DNA from: Brenneria salicis ATCC 15712 = DSM 30166
GTDB taxonomy: Bacteria > Pseudomonadota > Gammaproteobacteria > Enterobacterales > Enterobacteriaceae
Reading direction: 5' to 3'
Assembly (NCBI RefSeq): GCF_003315515.1
Contig: NZ_QNRY01000041.1
Location: 1 to 32,632 of the forward strand
DNA: 32,632 nucleotides
Shown: positions 19,792 to 28,602 of the stretch, piece by piece
How positions within the stretch are numbered: the stretch's first letter is position 1
How the letters are laid out: each line of letters begins with the position of its first letter
Translations under genes and position numbers: made by a program
Notes under the pieces: generated by a model
What the model was told of the DNA's origin: nothing
Seen by the model: only the letters and a program-made list of their open reading frames with translations
The model's database searches: none

Positions 19792-20145
19792 ATGGCGAAC
19801 CATACCAGCGACACGCCGCGCGATCCGGGCTTGCAACGGGAAAGAACCGCGCTGGCCTGGTCGCGGACCGCATTCCTGCTGTTGGTGAACAGTCTGCTGT
19901 TGCTGAAAGCGGGTTCAACGTTATCCAGCCTTGTGTTTATTCTCGTCGGCACGTTGCTCTTGCTGGTCACCCTGTCCATGTATGTCTGGTCCGCCCTCCG
20001 GCTGCGATTCAACTTGCCCGCCCATTCCCCATGTTCACGGCTATCCATCCGCATGGTGCGATTTTTTACCGCCGCGATTATCGTCGCCGCGTTACTGGTT
20101 GCCCTGATTAACCTGCTGATGCTGACGCCGCACGGGGTAAAATAA
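19792..20145 (+). CDS. yidG: YidG-type DUF202 inner-membrane protein
   Basis: Membrane protein of 117 residues with the DUF202 start DPGLQRERTALAWSRTAFLLLVNSLLLL and three predicted membrane helices. E. coli YidG has 120 residues. Function unknown. I choose the ATG at 19792, because AAGGA lies five bases upstream; the ATG at 19786 would overlap that site. It is coupled to yidH (12-base gap). A strong hairpin follows at 20165-20187. Confidence 0.83.
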   Translation: MANHTSDTPRDPGLQRERTALAWSRTAFLLLVNSLLLLKAGSTLSSLVFILVGTLLLLVTLSMYVWSALRLRFNLPAHSPCSRLSIRMVRFFTAAIIVAALLVALINLLMLTPHGVK

Positions 20146-20164
20146 CCCCCAATCACACCGCCCC

Positions 20165-20187
20165 GGGTATAACTTCAGGTTATACCC
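20165..20187. repeat. Perfect hairpin after yidG
   Basis: GGGTATAAC (20165-20173) and GTTATACCC (20179-20187) form a 9-bp stem around TTCAG. It lies 20 bases after the yidG stop without a T tract. It may end the yidHG transcript or be a dispersed palindromic repeat. No second copy was noticed in this window. Confidence 0.6.
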
Positions 20188-20213
20188 TACCAATGAACAA
20201 GTATTCGTCAGCG

Positions 20214-20225
20214 ATGATGCATCAT
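20214..20225. promoter_or_regulatory. Candidate operator palindrome, copy 1
   Basis: The perfect 12-bp palindrome ATGATGCATCAT lies in the gap upstream of the peptide-catabolism operon. The identical 12-mer recurs at 29643-29654 in front of the lysR gene at the far end of the same operon. A related GCATCATGCT at 20264-20273 matches 29648-29657 over 10 bases. The placement suggests a regulator binding site, possibly for the LysR protein, but this is inference. Confidence 0.45.
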
Positions 20226-20234
20226 GAAATAGTC

Positions 20235-20261
20235 TTCTCATCACCGTTATTTTGATGAGAA
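20235..20261. promoter_or_regulatory. Dyad TTCTCATCA-N9-TGATGAGAA
   Basis: Perfect 9-bp inverted repeat, TTCTCATCA (20235-20243) and TGATGAGAA (20253-20261), with a nine-base spacer. It lies just before the small open reading frame at 20269 and about 140 bases before the epimerase gene. The spacing fits an operator dyad or a leader hairpin. Confidence 0.45.
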
Positions 20262-20268
20262 AAGCATC

Positions 20269-20394
20269 ATGCTGATTCCACCACCTTACCTACGAGCCAC
20301 CGGTAATGAGATTGAATCTCCGCGTCTGATGGGGATGCCTGAGCGTGATGCCAGCGGTATAGCCACAGCGCCAGCGTTCCAGGAGGAAGGTTAA
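20269..20394 (+). CDS. Possible 41-residue small protein before the epimerase gene
   Basis: An ATG at 20269 opens a frame of 41 codons, MLIPPPYLRATG to FQEEG, that ends three bases before the epimerase ATG. Its last codons (CAG GAG GAA GGT) form the Shine-Dalgarno sequence of the next gene, an arrangement seen in translationally coupled leader peptides. The predicted peptide has no hydrophobic segment or motif I know. Its own ribosome site is weak. It may equally be chance open frame. Confidence 0.25.
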   Translation: MLIPPPYLRATGNEIESPRLMGMPERDASGIATAPAFQEEG

Positions 20395-20396
20395 CG

Positions 20397-21362
20397 ATGC
20401 GCCATATGCAAGTTGAAACCGTCAAACTGCCTTTAGCGCTGCCTTTCTCTATTGCAAGCAGTACCCGCAACGCGGTTACCGTGGTTCGCGTCACGCTGGA
20501 AGAACAAGGTTTTATCGGGCAAGGGGAATGCACGCCCAATGTTCATAACGACGAATCACCGGAAAGCGTGACGCATCAATTGCAAGCCATCGCGCAGGCG
20601 GTGGAAAACGGGCTGACGCTCGACGCATTGCAGGACGCCTTACCGCCGGGCGCAGCCAGAAACGCGCTGAACTGCGCGCTCTGGCGGCTCAACGCCGCAC
20701 TAAAGAAGCAGTCGCTATGGCAATGTCTTGACATTCAGCCGCCGACATCGCTGATCAGCGCGGAAACCCTGTCCCTCGACAACGTGGAAAACATGGCGAT
20801 AGCTGCCGCGCAAGCCGTATCACGCGGAGCGTTATTACTGAAAATTAAACTGGATCGCGAACTGATTCTGGAAAAGGTGGCGGCGATCCGTCAAGCCGCT
20901 CCGCTCGCCACGCTGATTATCGATGCGAATGAAGCATGGAGCGGTCTGGATCTTCGCAGCCTGTTCAATACGCTCACCCGCTACCAGATTGCTATGGTGG
21001 AGCAACCGCTTCCGGTCGGTAAAGACGACGATTTACTGCGCTTTACCCATCCTATCCCCATCTGTGCGGACGAAAGCTGCCGCCACAGTGGTGATATCGC
21101 CAAACTGCGCAGCCGTTACGAGATGATCAACATCAAGCTGGATAAGTGCGGCGGCATTACGGAAGCGCTCGTCATGGTGGAAGAGGCGAAACTTCACGGT
21201 CTGCGGATCATGGTCGGCTGCATGCTGGGCTCGTCCATGGCGATGGAAGCCGCGCTGCCGCTCACCGCGTTCGCGGAATATGTCGACCTCGACGGCCCAA
21301 TCTGGCTGGCTTCCGACAGTTCTCCCTATCTGTCCTATAATCTTGGCCGTATCTGGCTATGA
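20397..21362 (+). CDS. ycjG: L-Ala-D/L-Glu epimerase (enolase superfamily)
   Basis: Dipeptide epimerase of the muconate-lactonizing-enzyme subgroup, 321 residues like E. coli YcjG. It interconverts L-Ala-D-Glu and L-Ala-L-Glu, allowing use of murein-derived dipeptides. The active-site set is complete and at the E. coli positions: LKIK with K151, metal ligands D176 (IIDAN), E202 (VEQP) and D225 (CADES), and K247 in NIKLDKCGG. An AGGAGG Shine-Dalgarno sits before the ATG. It is the first enzyme gene of the peptide operon, and its stop overlaps a possible gsiA ATG (21359). E. coli keeps ycjG in another locus, near mpaA and ycjI. Confidence 0.9.
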   Translation: MRHMQVETVKLPLALPFSIASSTRNAVTVVRVTLEEQGFIGQGECTPNVHNDESPESVTHQLQAIAQAVENGLTLDALQDALPPGAARNALNCALWRLNAALKKQSLWQCLDIQPPTSLISAETLSLDNVENMAIAAAQAVSRGALLLKIKLDRELILEKVAAIRQAAPLATLIIDANEAWSGLDLRSLFNTLTRYQIAMVEQPLPVGKDDDLLRFTHPIPICADESCRHSGDIAKLRSRYEMINIKLDKCGGITEALVMVEEAKLHGLRIMVGCMLGSSMAMEAALPLTAFAEYVDLDGPIWLASDSSPYLSYNLGRIWL

Positions 21363-21382
21363 TGCAACCAACCGGAGTGACC

Positions 21383-23260
21383 ATGACGGATATCACGCAA
21401 ACGGGGTCGGTTAACGCCGCAGCGCCCGGTAACGCCACCAGGCCGGTGCTGGAAATCAACGATCTGAACGTCAGCTTCAGCGGACGCTCCGGCACCCATA
21501 AAGCGCTAAAAGGCGTCTCCTTTACCCTGAATAAAGGGGAGGTCGTCGCCGTGGTCGGGGAAAGCGGTTCCGGCAAATCCGTGACGTCACTGACCGTCAT
21601 GGGTCTGTTGGCGGATGCGGCCAACATTGAGCGGGGCGACATCCAGTTCACCGCCCGCGACGGGCGGCGGCACAACCTGCTCGCCCTGAAAGCGGAGCAG
21701 CGCCGCCAGTTGCGTGGCCGCGAAATCGCCATGATCTTTCAGGAACCGATGACCTCGCTGAATCCGGTGCTGAAAGTTGGCGACCAATTGACGGAAGCCT
21801 TGCGCGATCACCAGATTTGCGATGCCGCCAGCGCGGATAAGAAAGCGCGCGAGTTGCTGCGTAAGGTGCGGATCGCCGATGTTGACCGGGTGATGAAAAG
21901 CTATCCGCATTCGCTGTCCGGCGGGATGCGCCAGCGAGTGATGATTGCACAGGCGCTGGCCTGCGATCCGCAATTGCTTATTGCGGATGAACCGACCACC
22001 GCGCTGGACGTCACCGTTCAGGCGCGCATTCTGCAAATCCTGCGCGATCTGCAACAACAGAGCGATATGGCGGTGCTGTTTATTACGCACGATATGGGCG
22101 TGGTGGCGGAAATCGCCGATCGCGTGGTGGTCATGTATCGCGGCGAAGTGGTGGAGCAAGGCAGCGTTGAACAGATTTTCGCCGATCCCCGGCATCCTTA
22201 TACCCAGTCGCTGCTGGCCGCCGTGCCAAAACTGGGCGATATGCGCGCAAGCCGCTGGCCCAAACGTTTCCCGCTACTCGGCCAGGCCGCCGGCCAGGAT
22301 GACGACGAGCAGACCACCGCCCGCTACGACGTCGAACCGCTGCTGGATATCCGTGGTCTGCGCGTCTATTACCCGGTGCGCACCGGGATTTTATCCAGCG
22401 TCACCCACCATGTTCATGCCGTTGAGCAGATTGACTTCAATGTCTGGCCGGGGGAAACGCTGGCTATCGTCGGCGAAAGCGGTTGCGGCAAATCCACCAC
22501 CGGGCGGGCGCTGTTGCGTTTAACGCAGAGCGAGACGGAAAGCATTCATTTTCAGGGTCAGGAAATTTCCCTGATGAAAGATCGCGAGTTCCAGCCGCTG
22601 CGCCGTGAAATGCAGATGGTGTTTCAGGACCCCTATGCCTCGCTGAACCCACGCCTCACCGTCGGTTTTACCATTGCGGAACCGTTGTTGCTGCATGGTC
22701 TGGTGAAATCGCTGGAAGAAGCCACGCCACAAGTGCAGGCGCTGCTGAAAAGCGTCGGCCTGCTGCCGGAACATGCCCGCCGTTATCCTCATGAATTCTC
22801 CGGCGGACAGCGGCAACGTATCGCCATTGCCCGCGCTATGGCGTTGCAGCCGAAAATCATTATTGCCGATGAAGCGGTTTCCGCGCTGGATGTGTCCATT
22901 CAGGCGCAGGTTGTCAACCTGATGATGGATTTGCAGAAAAACACCGGCGTGTCGTGGATTTTCATCTCGCACGACATGGCCGTGGTTGAGCGCATCGCCA
23001 ACCGGGTTGCGGTGATGTACCTCGGACAGATTGTGGAAATCGGGCCGCGTCAGTCGGTCTTTAACGACCCGCAGCATCCTTACACCCGCCGTCTGTTGGC
23101 TTCGGTGCCCATTGCCGATCCCACGCAGCGCGGCCTGCGCGAATTTGATGACAGCGAAATTCCCTCTCCGTTGCGTAAAGCGGGCGAGATCGTAACAAAA
23201 ACGCGCTACCGACAGGTCGCGCCGCACCACTGGGTTGCAGACAGCGGCTCCGCTGCCTGA
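21383..23260 (+). CDS. gsiA: Peptide ABC importer, fused double ATPase (GsiA type)
   Basis: Energy-coupling subunit with two ABC domains in one chain (625 residues; GsiA of E. coli has 623). The first domain has Walker A GESGSGKS (about 60-67), signature [15 protein letters not shown] and Walker [13 protein letters not shown]. The second has [24 protein letters not shown] and [12 protein letters not shown], each followed by the C-terminal oligopeptide-transporter tail. I start at the ATG at 21383, with GGAG five bases upstream; an ATG at 21359 overlapping the epimerase stop is the alternative. It pairs with gsiB, gsiC and gsiD downstream. Glutathione is the known E. coli substrate, but the operon context points to other dipeptides. 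Confidence 0.9.
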   Translation: MTDITQTGSVNAAAPGNATRPVLEINDLNVSFSGRSGTHKALKGVSFTLNKGEVVAVVGESGSGKSVTSLTVMGLLADAANIERGDIQFTARDGRRHNLLALKAEQRRQLRGREIAMIFQEPMTSLNPVLKVGDQLTEALRDHQICDAASADKKARELLRKVRIADVDRVMKSYPHSLSGGMRQRVMIAQALACDPQLLIADEPTTALDVTVQARILQILRDLQQQSDMAVLFITHDMGVVAEIADRVVVMYRGEVVEQGSVEQIFADPRHPYTQSLLAAVPKLGDMRASRWPKRFPLLGQAAGQDDDEQTTARYDVEPLLDIRGLRVYYPVRTGILSSVTHHVHAVEQIDFNVWPGETLAIVGESGCGKSTTGRALLRLTQSETESIHFQGQEISLMKDREFQPLRREMQMVFQDPYASLNPRLTVGFTIAEPLLLHGLVKSLEEATPQVQALLKSVGLLPEHARRYPHEFSGGQRQRIAIARAMALQPKIIIADEAVSALDVSIQAQVVNLMMDLQKNTGVSWIFISHDMAVVERIANRVAVMYLGQIVEIGPRQSVFNDPQHPYTRRLLASVPIADPTQRGLREFDDSEIPSPLRKAGEIVTKTRYRQVAPHHWVADSGSAA

Positions 23261-23301
23261 CGCCAACGACGATATTTTTATTGCTAACCAGGAGAGACAC
23301 C

Positions 23302-24843
23302 ATGAAGCCATTACTTCGCCGTTCCGCCGCCGCCCTCGGGCTCTCACTGTGTCTGGCAGCGGCTGCCCAGGCACAGGATCTTCGCATTTCCATGTATGCC
23401 GATATTACCGGGCTGGACCCGCACGATACCTCGGACACGCTGAGTTACTCCATCCAGAGCGGCATTTTCGAGCGACTTTTCCAGTTCGATAACAAGATGA
23501 AGCTGGTTCCCAGGCTGGCCACCGACTACACCAGTAATGCCGATGCCACCGAATTTGTCGTCAACCTGCGTGAAGGCGTTACCTTTCAGGACGGTACGCC
23601 ATTCAATGCCGATGCGGTAAAAGCCAACCTGGATCGTCTGGCGGATCAGAGCAAAGGGCTGAAACGCAACAGTTTGTTTAATATGGTGAAAACCGTTACC
23701 GTCATCTCTCCGACGCAGGTCAAAATCGAGTTAAACAAATCCTTCGGCGCCTTTGTGAATACGCTGGCTCACCCCTCAGCCGTGATGCACAGCCCGGAAG
23801 CCCTGAAAAAATACCCGGATGAAGCGCAGTTACGCGTCCACCCCGTCGGCACCGGCCCGTTCAAATTCAGCGCCTGGCAGCAAGGCAAGGACGTGAAGCT
23901 GGTGAAATATGACAACTACTGGCAGAAAGGCTGGCCGAAAGTCGATAGCGTCACTTTCTTCCCGGCGCCGGAAGACTCCACCCGCGTCGCCTCATTAAAA
24001 TCCGGTCAGGTGGACGCCATCTATCCGCTGCCGTCTGATCTGCTGAACGCGGTGCAAAGCGACAGCAAGCTGGAAGTACAGCGCGACCCCAGCATTTATC
24101 AATTCTGGCTGGCGATGAATAATCTGCGCGCGCCGCTCAACGATATCCGCGTTCGTCAGGCGCTGAATTACGCAATCAACCGCGACATCTGGCTGAAAGT
24201 CGGCTTCGGCGGCATGGGCGTACCCGCCAAATCCGCCATGGCGCCGAACGTGCAATTCTTCCAGGCGCAAAGCACGCCGGATTACACCTACAACCCGGAA
24301 AAAGCCAAAGCCTTGCTGAAAGAAGCCGGTTACCCGAACGGGATCAGCCTGAAACTCTGGACCACCAACCGCACCGACTATGTGCGCAGCGCGCAGTTCT
24401 TTAAACAGCAGTTGGAACAGGTCGGCATCAAAGTCACGGTTACGCCAATGGATTCCGGGATGCGTAACGCCAAACTGTTTGGCGTACAAGATCCGAAACA
24501 GGCGGAATTCGACCTGTTTTACAATGGCTGGTCGCCGTCTACCGGCGATGCTGACTGGGCGCTGCGTCCGCTGTTTTCCACCGAATCCTGGGTGCCGACA
24601 GCCTATAACGTGTCCTATTACAGCAATGTCGACGTGGATAAAGCGATTATGGCGGGCCTGGCGACCACCGATCACGCCAAACGTGGCGCGGCCTATGCCG
24701 AAGCGCAACAGAAAATCTGGCAGGACGCCCCGGTCGTCTTCCTGGGAGCGCCAGACAATCTGGTTGGCAAAACCAAAAACCTGTCCGGCGTTTACATGCT
24801 GGCCGATGGTTCGCTGATCTTCGATCAGGCGGAATTCAAGTAA
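23302..24843 (+). CDS. gsiB: Periplasmic peptide-binding protein (GsiB type)
   Basis: Substrate-binding protein of the SBP_bac_5 family, 513 residues (E. coli GsiB 512). The N-terminus is a classical secretory signal: basic MKPLLRR, a hydrophobic core, and a likely cut after AQA at 24, giving a mature start QDLRISMYADITGLDPHDT. FQDGTPFNADAVKANLDRL and HPVGTGPFKF are family hallmarks. AGGAGA precedes the ATG at 23302; an upstream TTG start at 23281 is not needed. It determines which peptide is imported, so its pocket is the best target for finding the true ligand. It lies between gsiA and gsiC. Confidence 0.92.
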   Translation: MKPLLRRSAAALGLSLCLAAAAQAQDLRISMYADITGLDPHDTSDTLSYSIQSGIFERLFQFDNKMKLVPRLATDYTSNADATEFVVNLREGVTFQDGTPFNADAVKANLDRLADQSKGLKRNSLFNMVKTVTVISPTQVKIELNKSFGAFVNTLAHPSAVMHSPEALKKYPDEAQLRVHPVGTGPFKFSAWQQGKDVKLVKYDNYWQKGWPKVDSVTFFPAPEDSTRVASLKSGQVDAIYPLPSDLLNAVQSDSKLEVQRDPSIYQFWLAMNNLRAPLNDIRVRQALNYAINRDIWLKVGFGGMGVPAKSAMAPNVQFFQAQSTPDYTYNPEKAKALLKEAGYPNGISLKLWTTNRTDYVRSAQFFKQQLEQVGIKVTVTPMDSGMRNAKLFGVQDPKQAEFDLFYNGWSPSTGDADWALRPLFSTESWVPTAYNVSYYSNVDVDKAIMAGLATTDHAKRGAAYAEAQQKIWQDAPVVFLGAPDNLVGKTKNLSGVYMLADGSLIFDQAEFK

Positions 24844-24861
24844 TCCGTTCGGGAGAAAACC

Positions 24862-25782
24862 ATGCTTGCCTATATCGTCCGACGTTTGCTGGAAATGATC
24901 CCGGTTCTGCTGGTGGTCTCCCTGTTAGTGTTCGGTTTTATCAAACTGCTGCCGGGCGACCCGGCACGCATTTACGCCGGCGCGGATGCCTCGATTGAAG
25001 CGGTGGAAACGGCGCGTCAGCAATTAGGGCTGAACGATCCGCTGCCGCAACAGTACGTCAACTGGCTCAGCGGCTTGTTCAAGGGCGATCTGGGGGTCAC
25101 GTACCGTACTCAGCACCCCGTCATCGAAGTGATCAGCAAAAGCTTTATGCCCACCATGTGGCTGGCGTTGGCCGGATTTGCCTGGTCGGTGGCGCTGGGC
25201 CTGCTGATCGGCGTGGTTTCCGCGCTCAAACGGGGTAAATGGCAGGACTGGACGCTGATGAGTTTCGCCGTCGGGGGCATTTCGATGCCACCGTTCTGGC
25301 TGGGGTTGCTGTTGATTCAGTTCGTGGCGATGCCGTTCGGGGTATTTTCCGTCAGCGGATTTAATCAACCCAGCGACATTATTCTGCCGGCGCTCACGCT
25401 GGGCGCATCGGTCGCCGCGGTGATGGCGCGGTTTACCCGCTCCGCCTTTCTGGAAGTGGCGCAGGAAGATTATGTGCGCACCGCCCGCTCCAAGGGGCTG
25501 CGTAACCGGCTGGTCACCTGGAAACATGTGATGCGCAACGCGCTTATCCCGGTGATCACCATGTTGGGATTGCAATTCGGTTTTCTGCTCGGCGGTTCAA
25601 TCGTGGTGGAAAGCGTGTTCAGTTGGCCGGGATTGGGCTGGCTGCTGATTGAATCGATCAAAACACAGGACCAGCCGGTCATCCAGGCGCTGGTAATGCT
25701 GTTTGTGTTTGAATTCATTGTAATTAACCTGTTGGTGGACCTGCTGTACGCGGTGGTCAATCCGGCGATCCGCTTACGCTAG
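24862..25782 (+). CDS. gsiC: Peptide ABC importer permease (GsiC type)
   Basis: Inner-membrane permease of 306 residues, the same as E. coli GsiC. The start MLAYIVRRLLEMIPVLLVVSLLVFGFIKLLPGDPA is the usual DppB/OppB-type first helix, and five further helices follow. The cytoplasmic EAA loop for ATPase docking is visible as AQEDYVRTARSKGL. A GGGAG sequence precedes the ATG. It forms the channel together with gsiD, which begins nine bases after its stop behind a strong Shine-Dalgarno site. Confidence 0.93.
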   Translation: MLAYIVRRLLEMIPVLLVVSLLVFGFIKLLPGDPARIYAGADASIEAVETARQQLGLNDPLPQQYVNWLSGLFKGDLGVTYRTQHPVIEVISKSFMPTMWLALAGFAWSVALGLLIGVVSALKRGKWQDWTLMSFAVGGISMPPFWLGLLLIQFVAMPFGVFSVSGFNQPSDIILPALTLGASVAAVMARFTRSAFLEVAQEDYVRTARSKGLRNRLVTWKHVMRNALIPVITMLGLQFGFLLGGSIVVESVFSWPGLGWLLIESIKTQDQPVIQALVMLFVFEFIVINLLVDLLYAVVNPAIRLR

Positions 25783-25790
25783 GAGATAAC

Positions 25791-26649
25791 ATGAAACGTC
25801 CTTCCGAGCCCGCCGTGGCACGACTTCGTGCAGGTTTTTATCCGTAATCCAATGGCGCTGGTTTCCAGCGGCTTTGTCCTGCTGCTGGTGCTGGTGGCGA
25901 TATTCGCGCCCTGGCTGGCGCCATGGAACCCGATGGAACCTGACTGGATGGCGCTCGCCTCTCCGCCCTCGGCCGCTCACTGGATGGGTACTGACGATCT
26001 GGGCCGCGATATCATGAGCCGGATTATCTACGGCGCGCGTATCTCGCTGTATATCGGTATTTTTTCGGTCACGTTAGGGATGCTGGCAGGAATTGTTCTG
26101 GGGTTGCTGGCCGGTTACTACGGCCGCTGGGTGGATATGCTGATCATGCGCGGTTCCGATGTGCTGTTCGCCTTCCCCGGTATGCTGCTGGCGATTGCCG
26201 TGGTCGCGATCCTGGGGCCGGGGCTGAACAACGTGATCATCGCCGTCGCCATCTTCAGCGTGCCGGTATTCGCCCGCATTGTGCGGGCCTCCACGCTGTC
26301 GCTGAAACAGGCGGCGTATGTCGAAGCGGTGCGCTGCGCCGGCGCGCCGGATCGCATTATTCTGATGCGCCATATTCTTCCCGGCACGCTGCCGAACGTT
26401 ATTGTCTATTTCACCATGCGGATCGGCACCAGCATCCTGACCGCGGCGGGCCTGAGCTTTATCGGTCTTGGCCCGGAGCCGGATGTGCCTGAATGGGGGA
26501 ATATTCTCGCCATGAGCCGTAGCCTGATGATGGCGGGCGCATGGCACGTCAGCGTTTTTCCCGGTCTGGCGATATTTTTCACCGTATTGGCCTTTAATCT
26601 GCTGGGCGATGCGCTGCGCGATACGCTTGACCCCAAACTGAAAAGCTAG
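25791..26649 (+). pseudogene. gsiD: Peptide ABC importer permease (GsiD type), N-terminal frameshift
   Basis: The true start is the ATG at 25791, eight bases behind AGGAG. From there the frame reads [18 protein letters not shown] and stops after 18 codons. The rest of the permease lies in another frame (open from about 25795 to 26649). Removing one C from the CCC run at 25809-25811 restores a 285-residue protein beginning [19 protein letters not shown], which matches the PWHEF segment of E. coli GsiD. Everything after is intact: six helices, GTDDLGRDI, and the EAA loop [31 protein letters not shown] at 25828 could start a shortened form but has no Shine-Dalgarno. A sequencing error in a homopolymer is possible. 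Confidence 0.8.
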
Positions 26650-26652
26650 GGC

Positions 26653-27753
26653 ATGATGACCACTTACCAACAGCAACAAATCGCGCTGCTGGCCCACCGT
26701 TGGCGGACGCAGCGGCAACTGGGTTCGCCGCGCTCGGCCAGCGGCCCGCGCAACACGATTTGCGATGTCGCAGGCGTGCGTGTCGGTCACAGTACGCTGG
26801 CGGCTGGCGCCATTCAGACCGGCGTCACCGCGCTTATTCCCGCCGACGCCAATCTGTTCACGCATCCCCTGCCCTGCGGCGCGGCGGTACTGAACGGTTT
26901 CGCCAAGCCGGTCGGTCTGGTTCAGATTGAAGAGCTAGGCCGGTTGCAAACGCCCATTCTGCTCAGTAATACGCTGGCGGTCGGCACGCTGTTCACCGCG
27001 CTGGCGCGTCACGCCATCGCCCATAATCCCGAACTGGGGCGGACTTTGCCCACCGTCAACCCGCTGGTGCTGGAATGCAATGACGGCTGGTTGAATGACA
27101 TTCAGGCGTTGGCCGTCACTGAGCATATGGCGCAGATCGCGTTGCAGCAAGCGGGAGAGACATTCGCTCGCGGCAGCGTCGGGGCCGGACGCGGCATGAG
27201 TTGCTTTGGACTAAAAGGCGGCATCGGCACCGCCTCGCGCCTGATCCCTGAACTCAACGCGACGCTGGGGGTCTTGGTGCTGGCGAATTTCGGCACGCTT
27301 TCCGCGCTGACGCTCGATGGCGTACAAATAGGCGATGCCATCGCCCCCTTGTTGCCGGAACTGGCGCCACAGCAGGATGCGGGTTCGATCATCATCATTA
27401 TGGCCACCGACGCGCCGTTAGATGCTCGTCAACTTGGACGTATCGCCAAACGCGCCGGCGCCGGTTTAGGACGGCTGGGCAGCTATTGGGGCCACGGTTC
27501 CGGTGATATTGCCGTGGCGTTTTCCACCCATTCGCATCCGCAACCACCCGAAGAAACGCTGCTGGAACCGTTGTTAAGCGCCGCCGCCGACGCCACCGAG
27601 CACGCGGTGCTTGACGCCATGCTCAGCGCGGAGGCGGTAACCGGTTTTCGCGGGCATCATCGTCCGGCATTGCGTCAGGTGCTGGATCGTCTGGCCGCTG
27701 ATTTATCTGAGCAAGGAACAGAACATGAAGATTTTTATTTCCGCAGACATTGA
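26653..27753 (+). CDS. dmpA: DmpA/P1 family aminopeptidase (S58)
   Basis: Autoprocessing N-terminal nucleophile-like peptidase of 366 residues. Homologues (DmpA, BapA) release N-terminal residues from L- or D-amino acid amides, esters and beta-peptides after cutting themselves into alpha and beta chains. The conserved cut site, Gly244-Ser245, is seen in QQDAGSIIIIMATDAPL, with Ser245 as the new N-terminal nucleophile. Other family blocks are DVAGVRVGHSTL (38-49), GSVGAGRGMSCFGLKGGIGTASR (174-196) and LANFGTLS. The start follows gsiD by three bases and has only a weak AGGG. The last 29 bases overlap dppA. Whether it prefers D-, beta- or L-substrates cannot be told. Confidence 0.85.
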   Translation: MMTTYQQQQIALLAHRWRTQRQLGSPRSASGPRNTICDVAGVRVGHSTLAAGAIQTGVTALIPADANLFTHPLPCGAAVLNGFAKPVGLVQIEELGRLQTPILLSNTLAVGTLFTALARHAIAHNPELGRTLPTVNPLVLECNDGWLNDIQALAVTEHMAQIALQQAGETFARGSVGAGRGMSCFGLKGGIGTASRLIPELNATLGVLVLANFGTLSALTLDGVQIGDAIAPLLPELAPQQDAGSIIIIMATDAPLDARQLGRIAKRAGAGLGRLGSYWGHGSGDIAVAFSTHSHPQPPEETLLEPLLSAAADATEHAVLDAMLSAEAVTGFRGHHRPALRQVLDRLAADLSEQGTEHEDFYFRRH

Positions 27754-28546
27754 AGGTATCGCCGGCGTCATGCGCCCGGAACAATGCAGCCCCGGCGCCG
27801 CCGAGTATCAACTGGCGCGCGGCTTGATGGAGCAGGAAGTCAATGCCGCCATTGACGGCGCTTTCGCTGGCGGCGCGACCGACGTGGTGGTGGCCGATAG
27901 CCACGCCGCCATGGTGAATCTGCGGACGGAAAACATAGATTCCCGCGCCCGGCTGGTGCAGGGAAAACCGCGCGAGTTATCGATGGTGGAAGGACTGGCG
28001 CAGCAGCAGTATGACGGCATGCTGTTCATCGGTTACCACAGCGCCGCCGGCGAGTTTGGCGTACTGGCCCACACCATTAACGGTCGGGCGTTTTACCGGG
28101 TGCGCATCAACGACGAAGTGATGGCTGAGAGCGACATTTATGCCGCCGCTGGCGCCGAGCAACACGCGCCGTTGTTGCTGGTCAGCGGCGACGATACGCT
28201 GCAACAGTGGATTGCCAGTTATTATCCGGCCACCCATTACGTCTGCGTTAAACGCGCCATTTCCCAACACGCCGCGGAATCATTAAGCCCGGAAACCGCG
28301 CGTCAAATGATTCGCAAGGCCGCGATGAACGCCGTCAGCAACGCTCATCGCACCATCGTCTCGCGCATTCAGGCCCCCTACCGGCTTGAATTGATGGTGA
28401 CCAAGCCGGTACTGGCCGATCTGTTTTGCCTGATCCCCGGCGTCAATCGTCAGGATGCGATTACCGTCAGTTATACCGCGCAAACCATGAAAGAAATTGT
28501 TAGCCTGTTAAGCGCTTTTTCCTATCTGGCAACCACCCAAAACTGA
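27725..28546 (+). CDS. dppA: D-aminopeptidase, DppA family (M55)
   Basis: Zinc peptidase of 273 residues resembling Bacillus DppA, a decameric D-aminopeptidase that acts on D-Ala-D-Ala and D-Ala-Gly-Gly. The metal ligands are all present near the known positions: D8 and E10 in SADIEG, H60 in VADSH, H105 in FIGYHSAAG and E135 in MAESDIYAA. No signal peptide, so it is cytoplasmic and acts on imported peptides. The start lies inside the dmpA 3' end with AAGGA upstream, showing translational coupling. In Bacillus the gene also sits with a dipeptide ABC importer, supporting the same logic here. Confidence 0.9.
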   Translation: MKIFISADIEGIAGVMRPEQCSPGAAEYQLARGLMEQEVNAAIDGAFAGGATDVVVADSHAAMVNLRTENIDSRARLVQGKPRELSMVEGLAQQQYDGMLFIGYHSAAGEFGVLAHTINGRAFYRVRINDEVMAESDIYAAAGAEQHAPLLLVSGDDTLQQWIASYYPATHYVCVKRAISQHAAESLSPETARQMIRKAAMNAVSNAHRTIVSRIQAPYRLELMVTKPVLADLFCLIPGVNRQDAITVSYTAQTMKEIVSLLSAFSYLATTQN

Positions 28547-28555
28547 GACGGCAGC

Positions 28556-28574
28556 CGCCAGACCGATTCTGGCG
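28556..28574. repeat. Short hairpin between dppA and iaaA
   Basis: CGCCAGA (28556-28562) and TCTGGCG (28568-28574) form a 7-bp stem around CCGAT in the 56-base gap. No T tract is present. It may mark partial transcript separation between dppA and iaaA. Confidence 0.4.
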
Positions 28575-28602
28575 CTGGCCGACTGAAAAGAGAATCGACA
28601 GC

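Noticed and set aside
20165..20187. REP/BIME-type dispersed repeat
   Set aside because: Only one copy was noticed in the window and it lacks the classical REP sequence; kept as a simple hairpin.
22520..23374. 284-codon minus-strand frame opposite the second ABC domain of gsiA
   Set aside because: Mirror of conserved ABC codons; no start signal and no homology that I can see.
26074..26865. 263-codon minus-strand frame across the gsiD-dmpA junction
   Set aside because: Antisense shadow of two well-supported genes; composition is His/Gln/Arg-rich with no recognisable fold.
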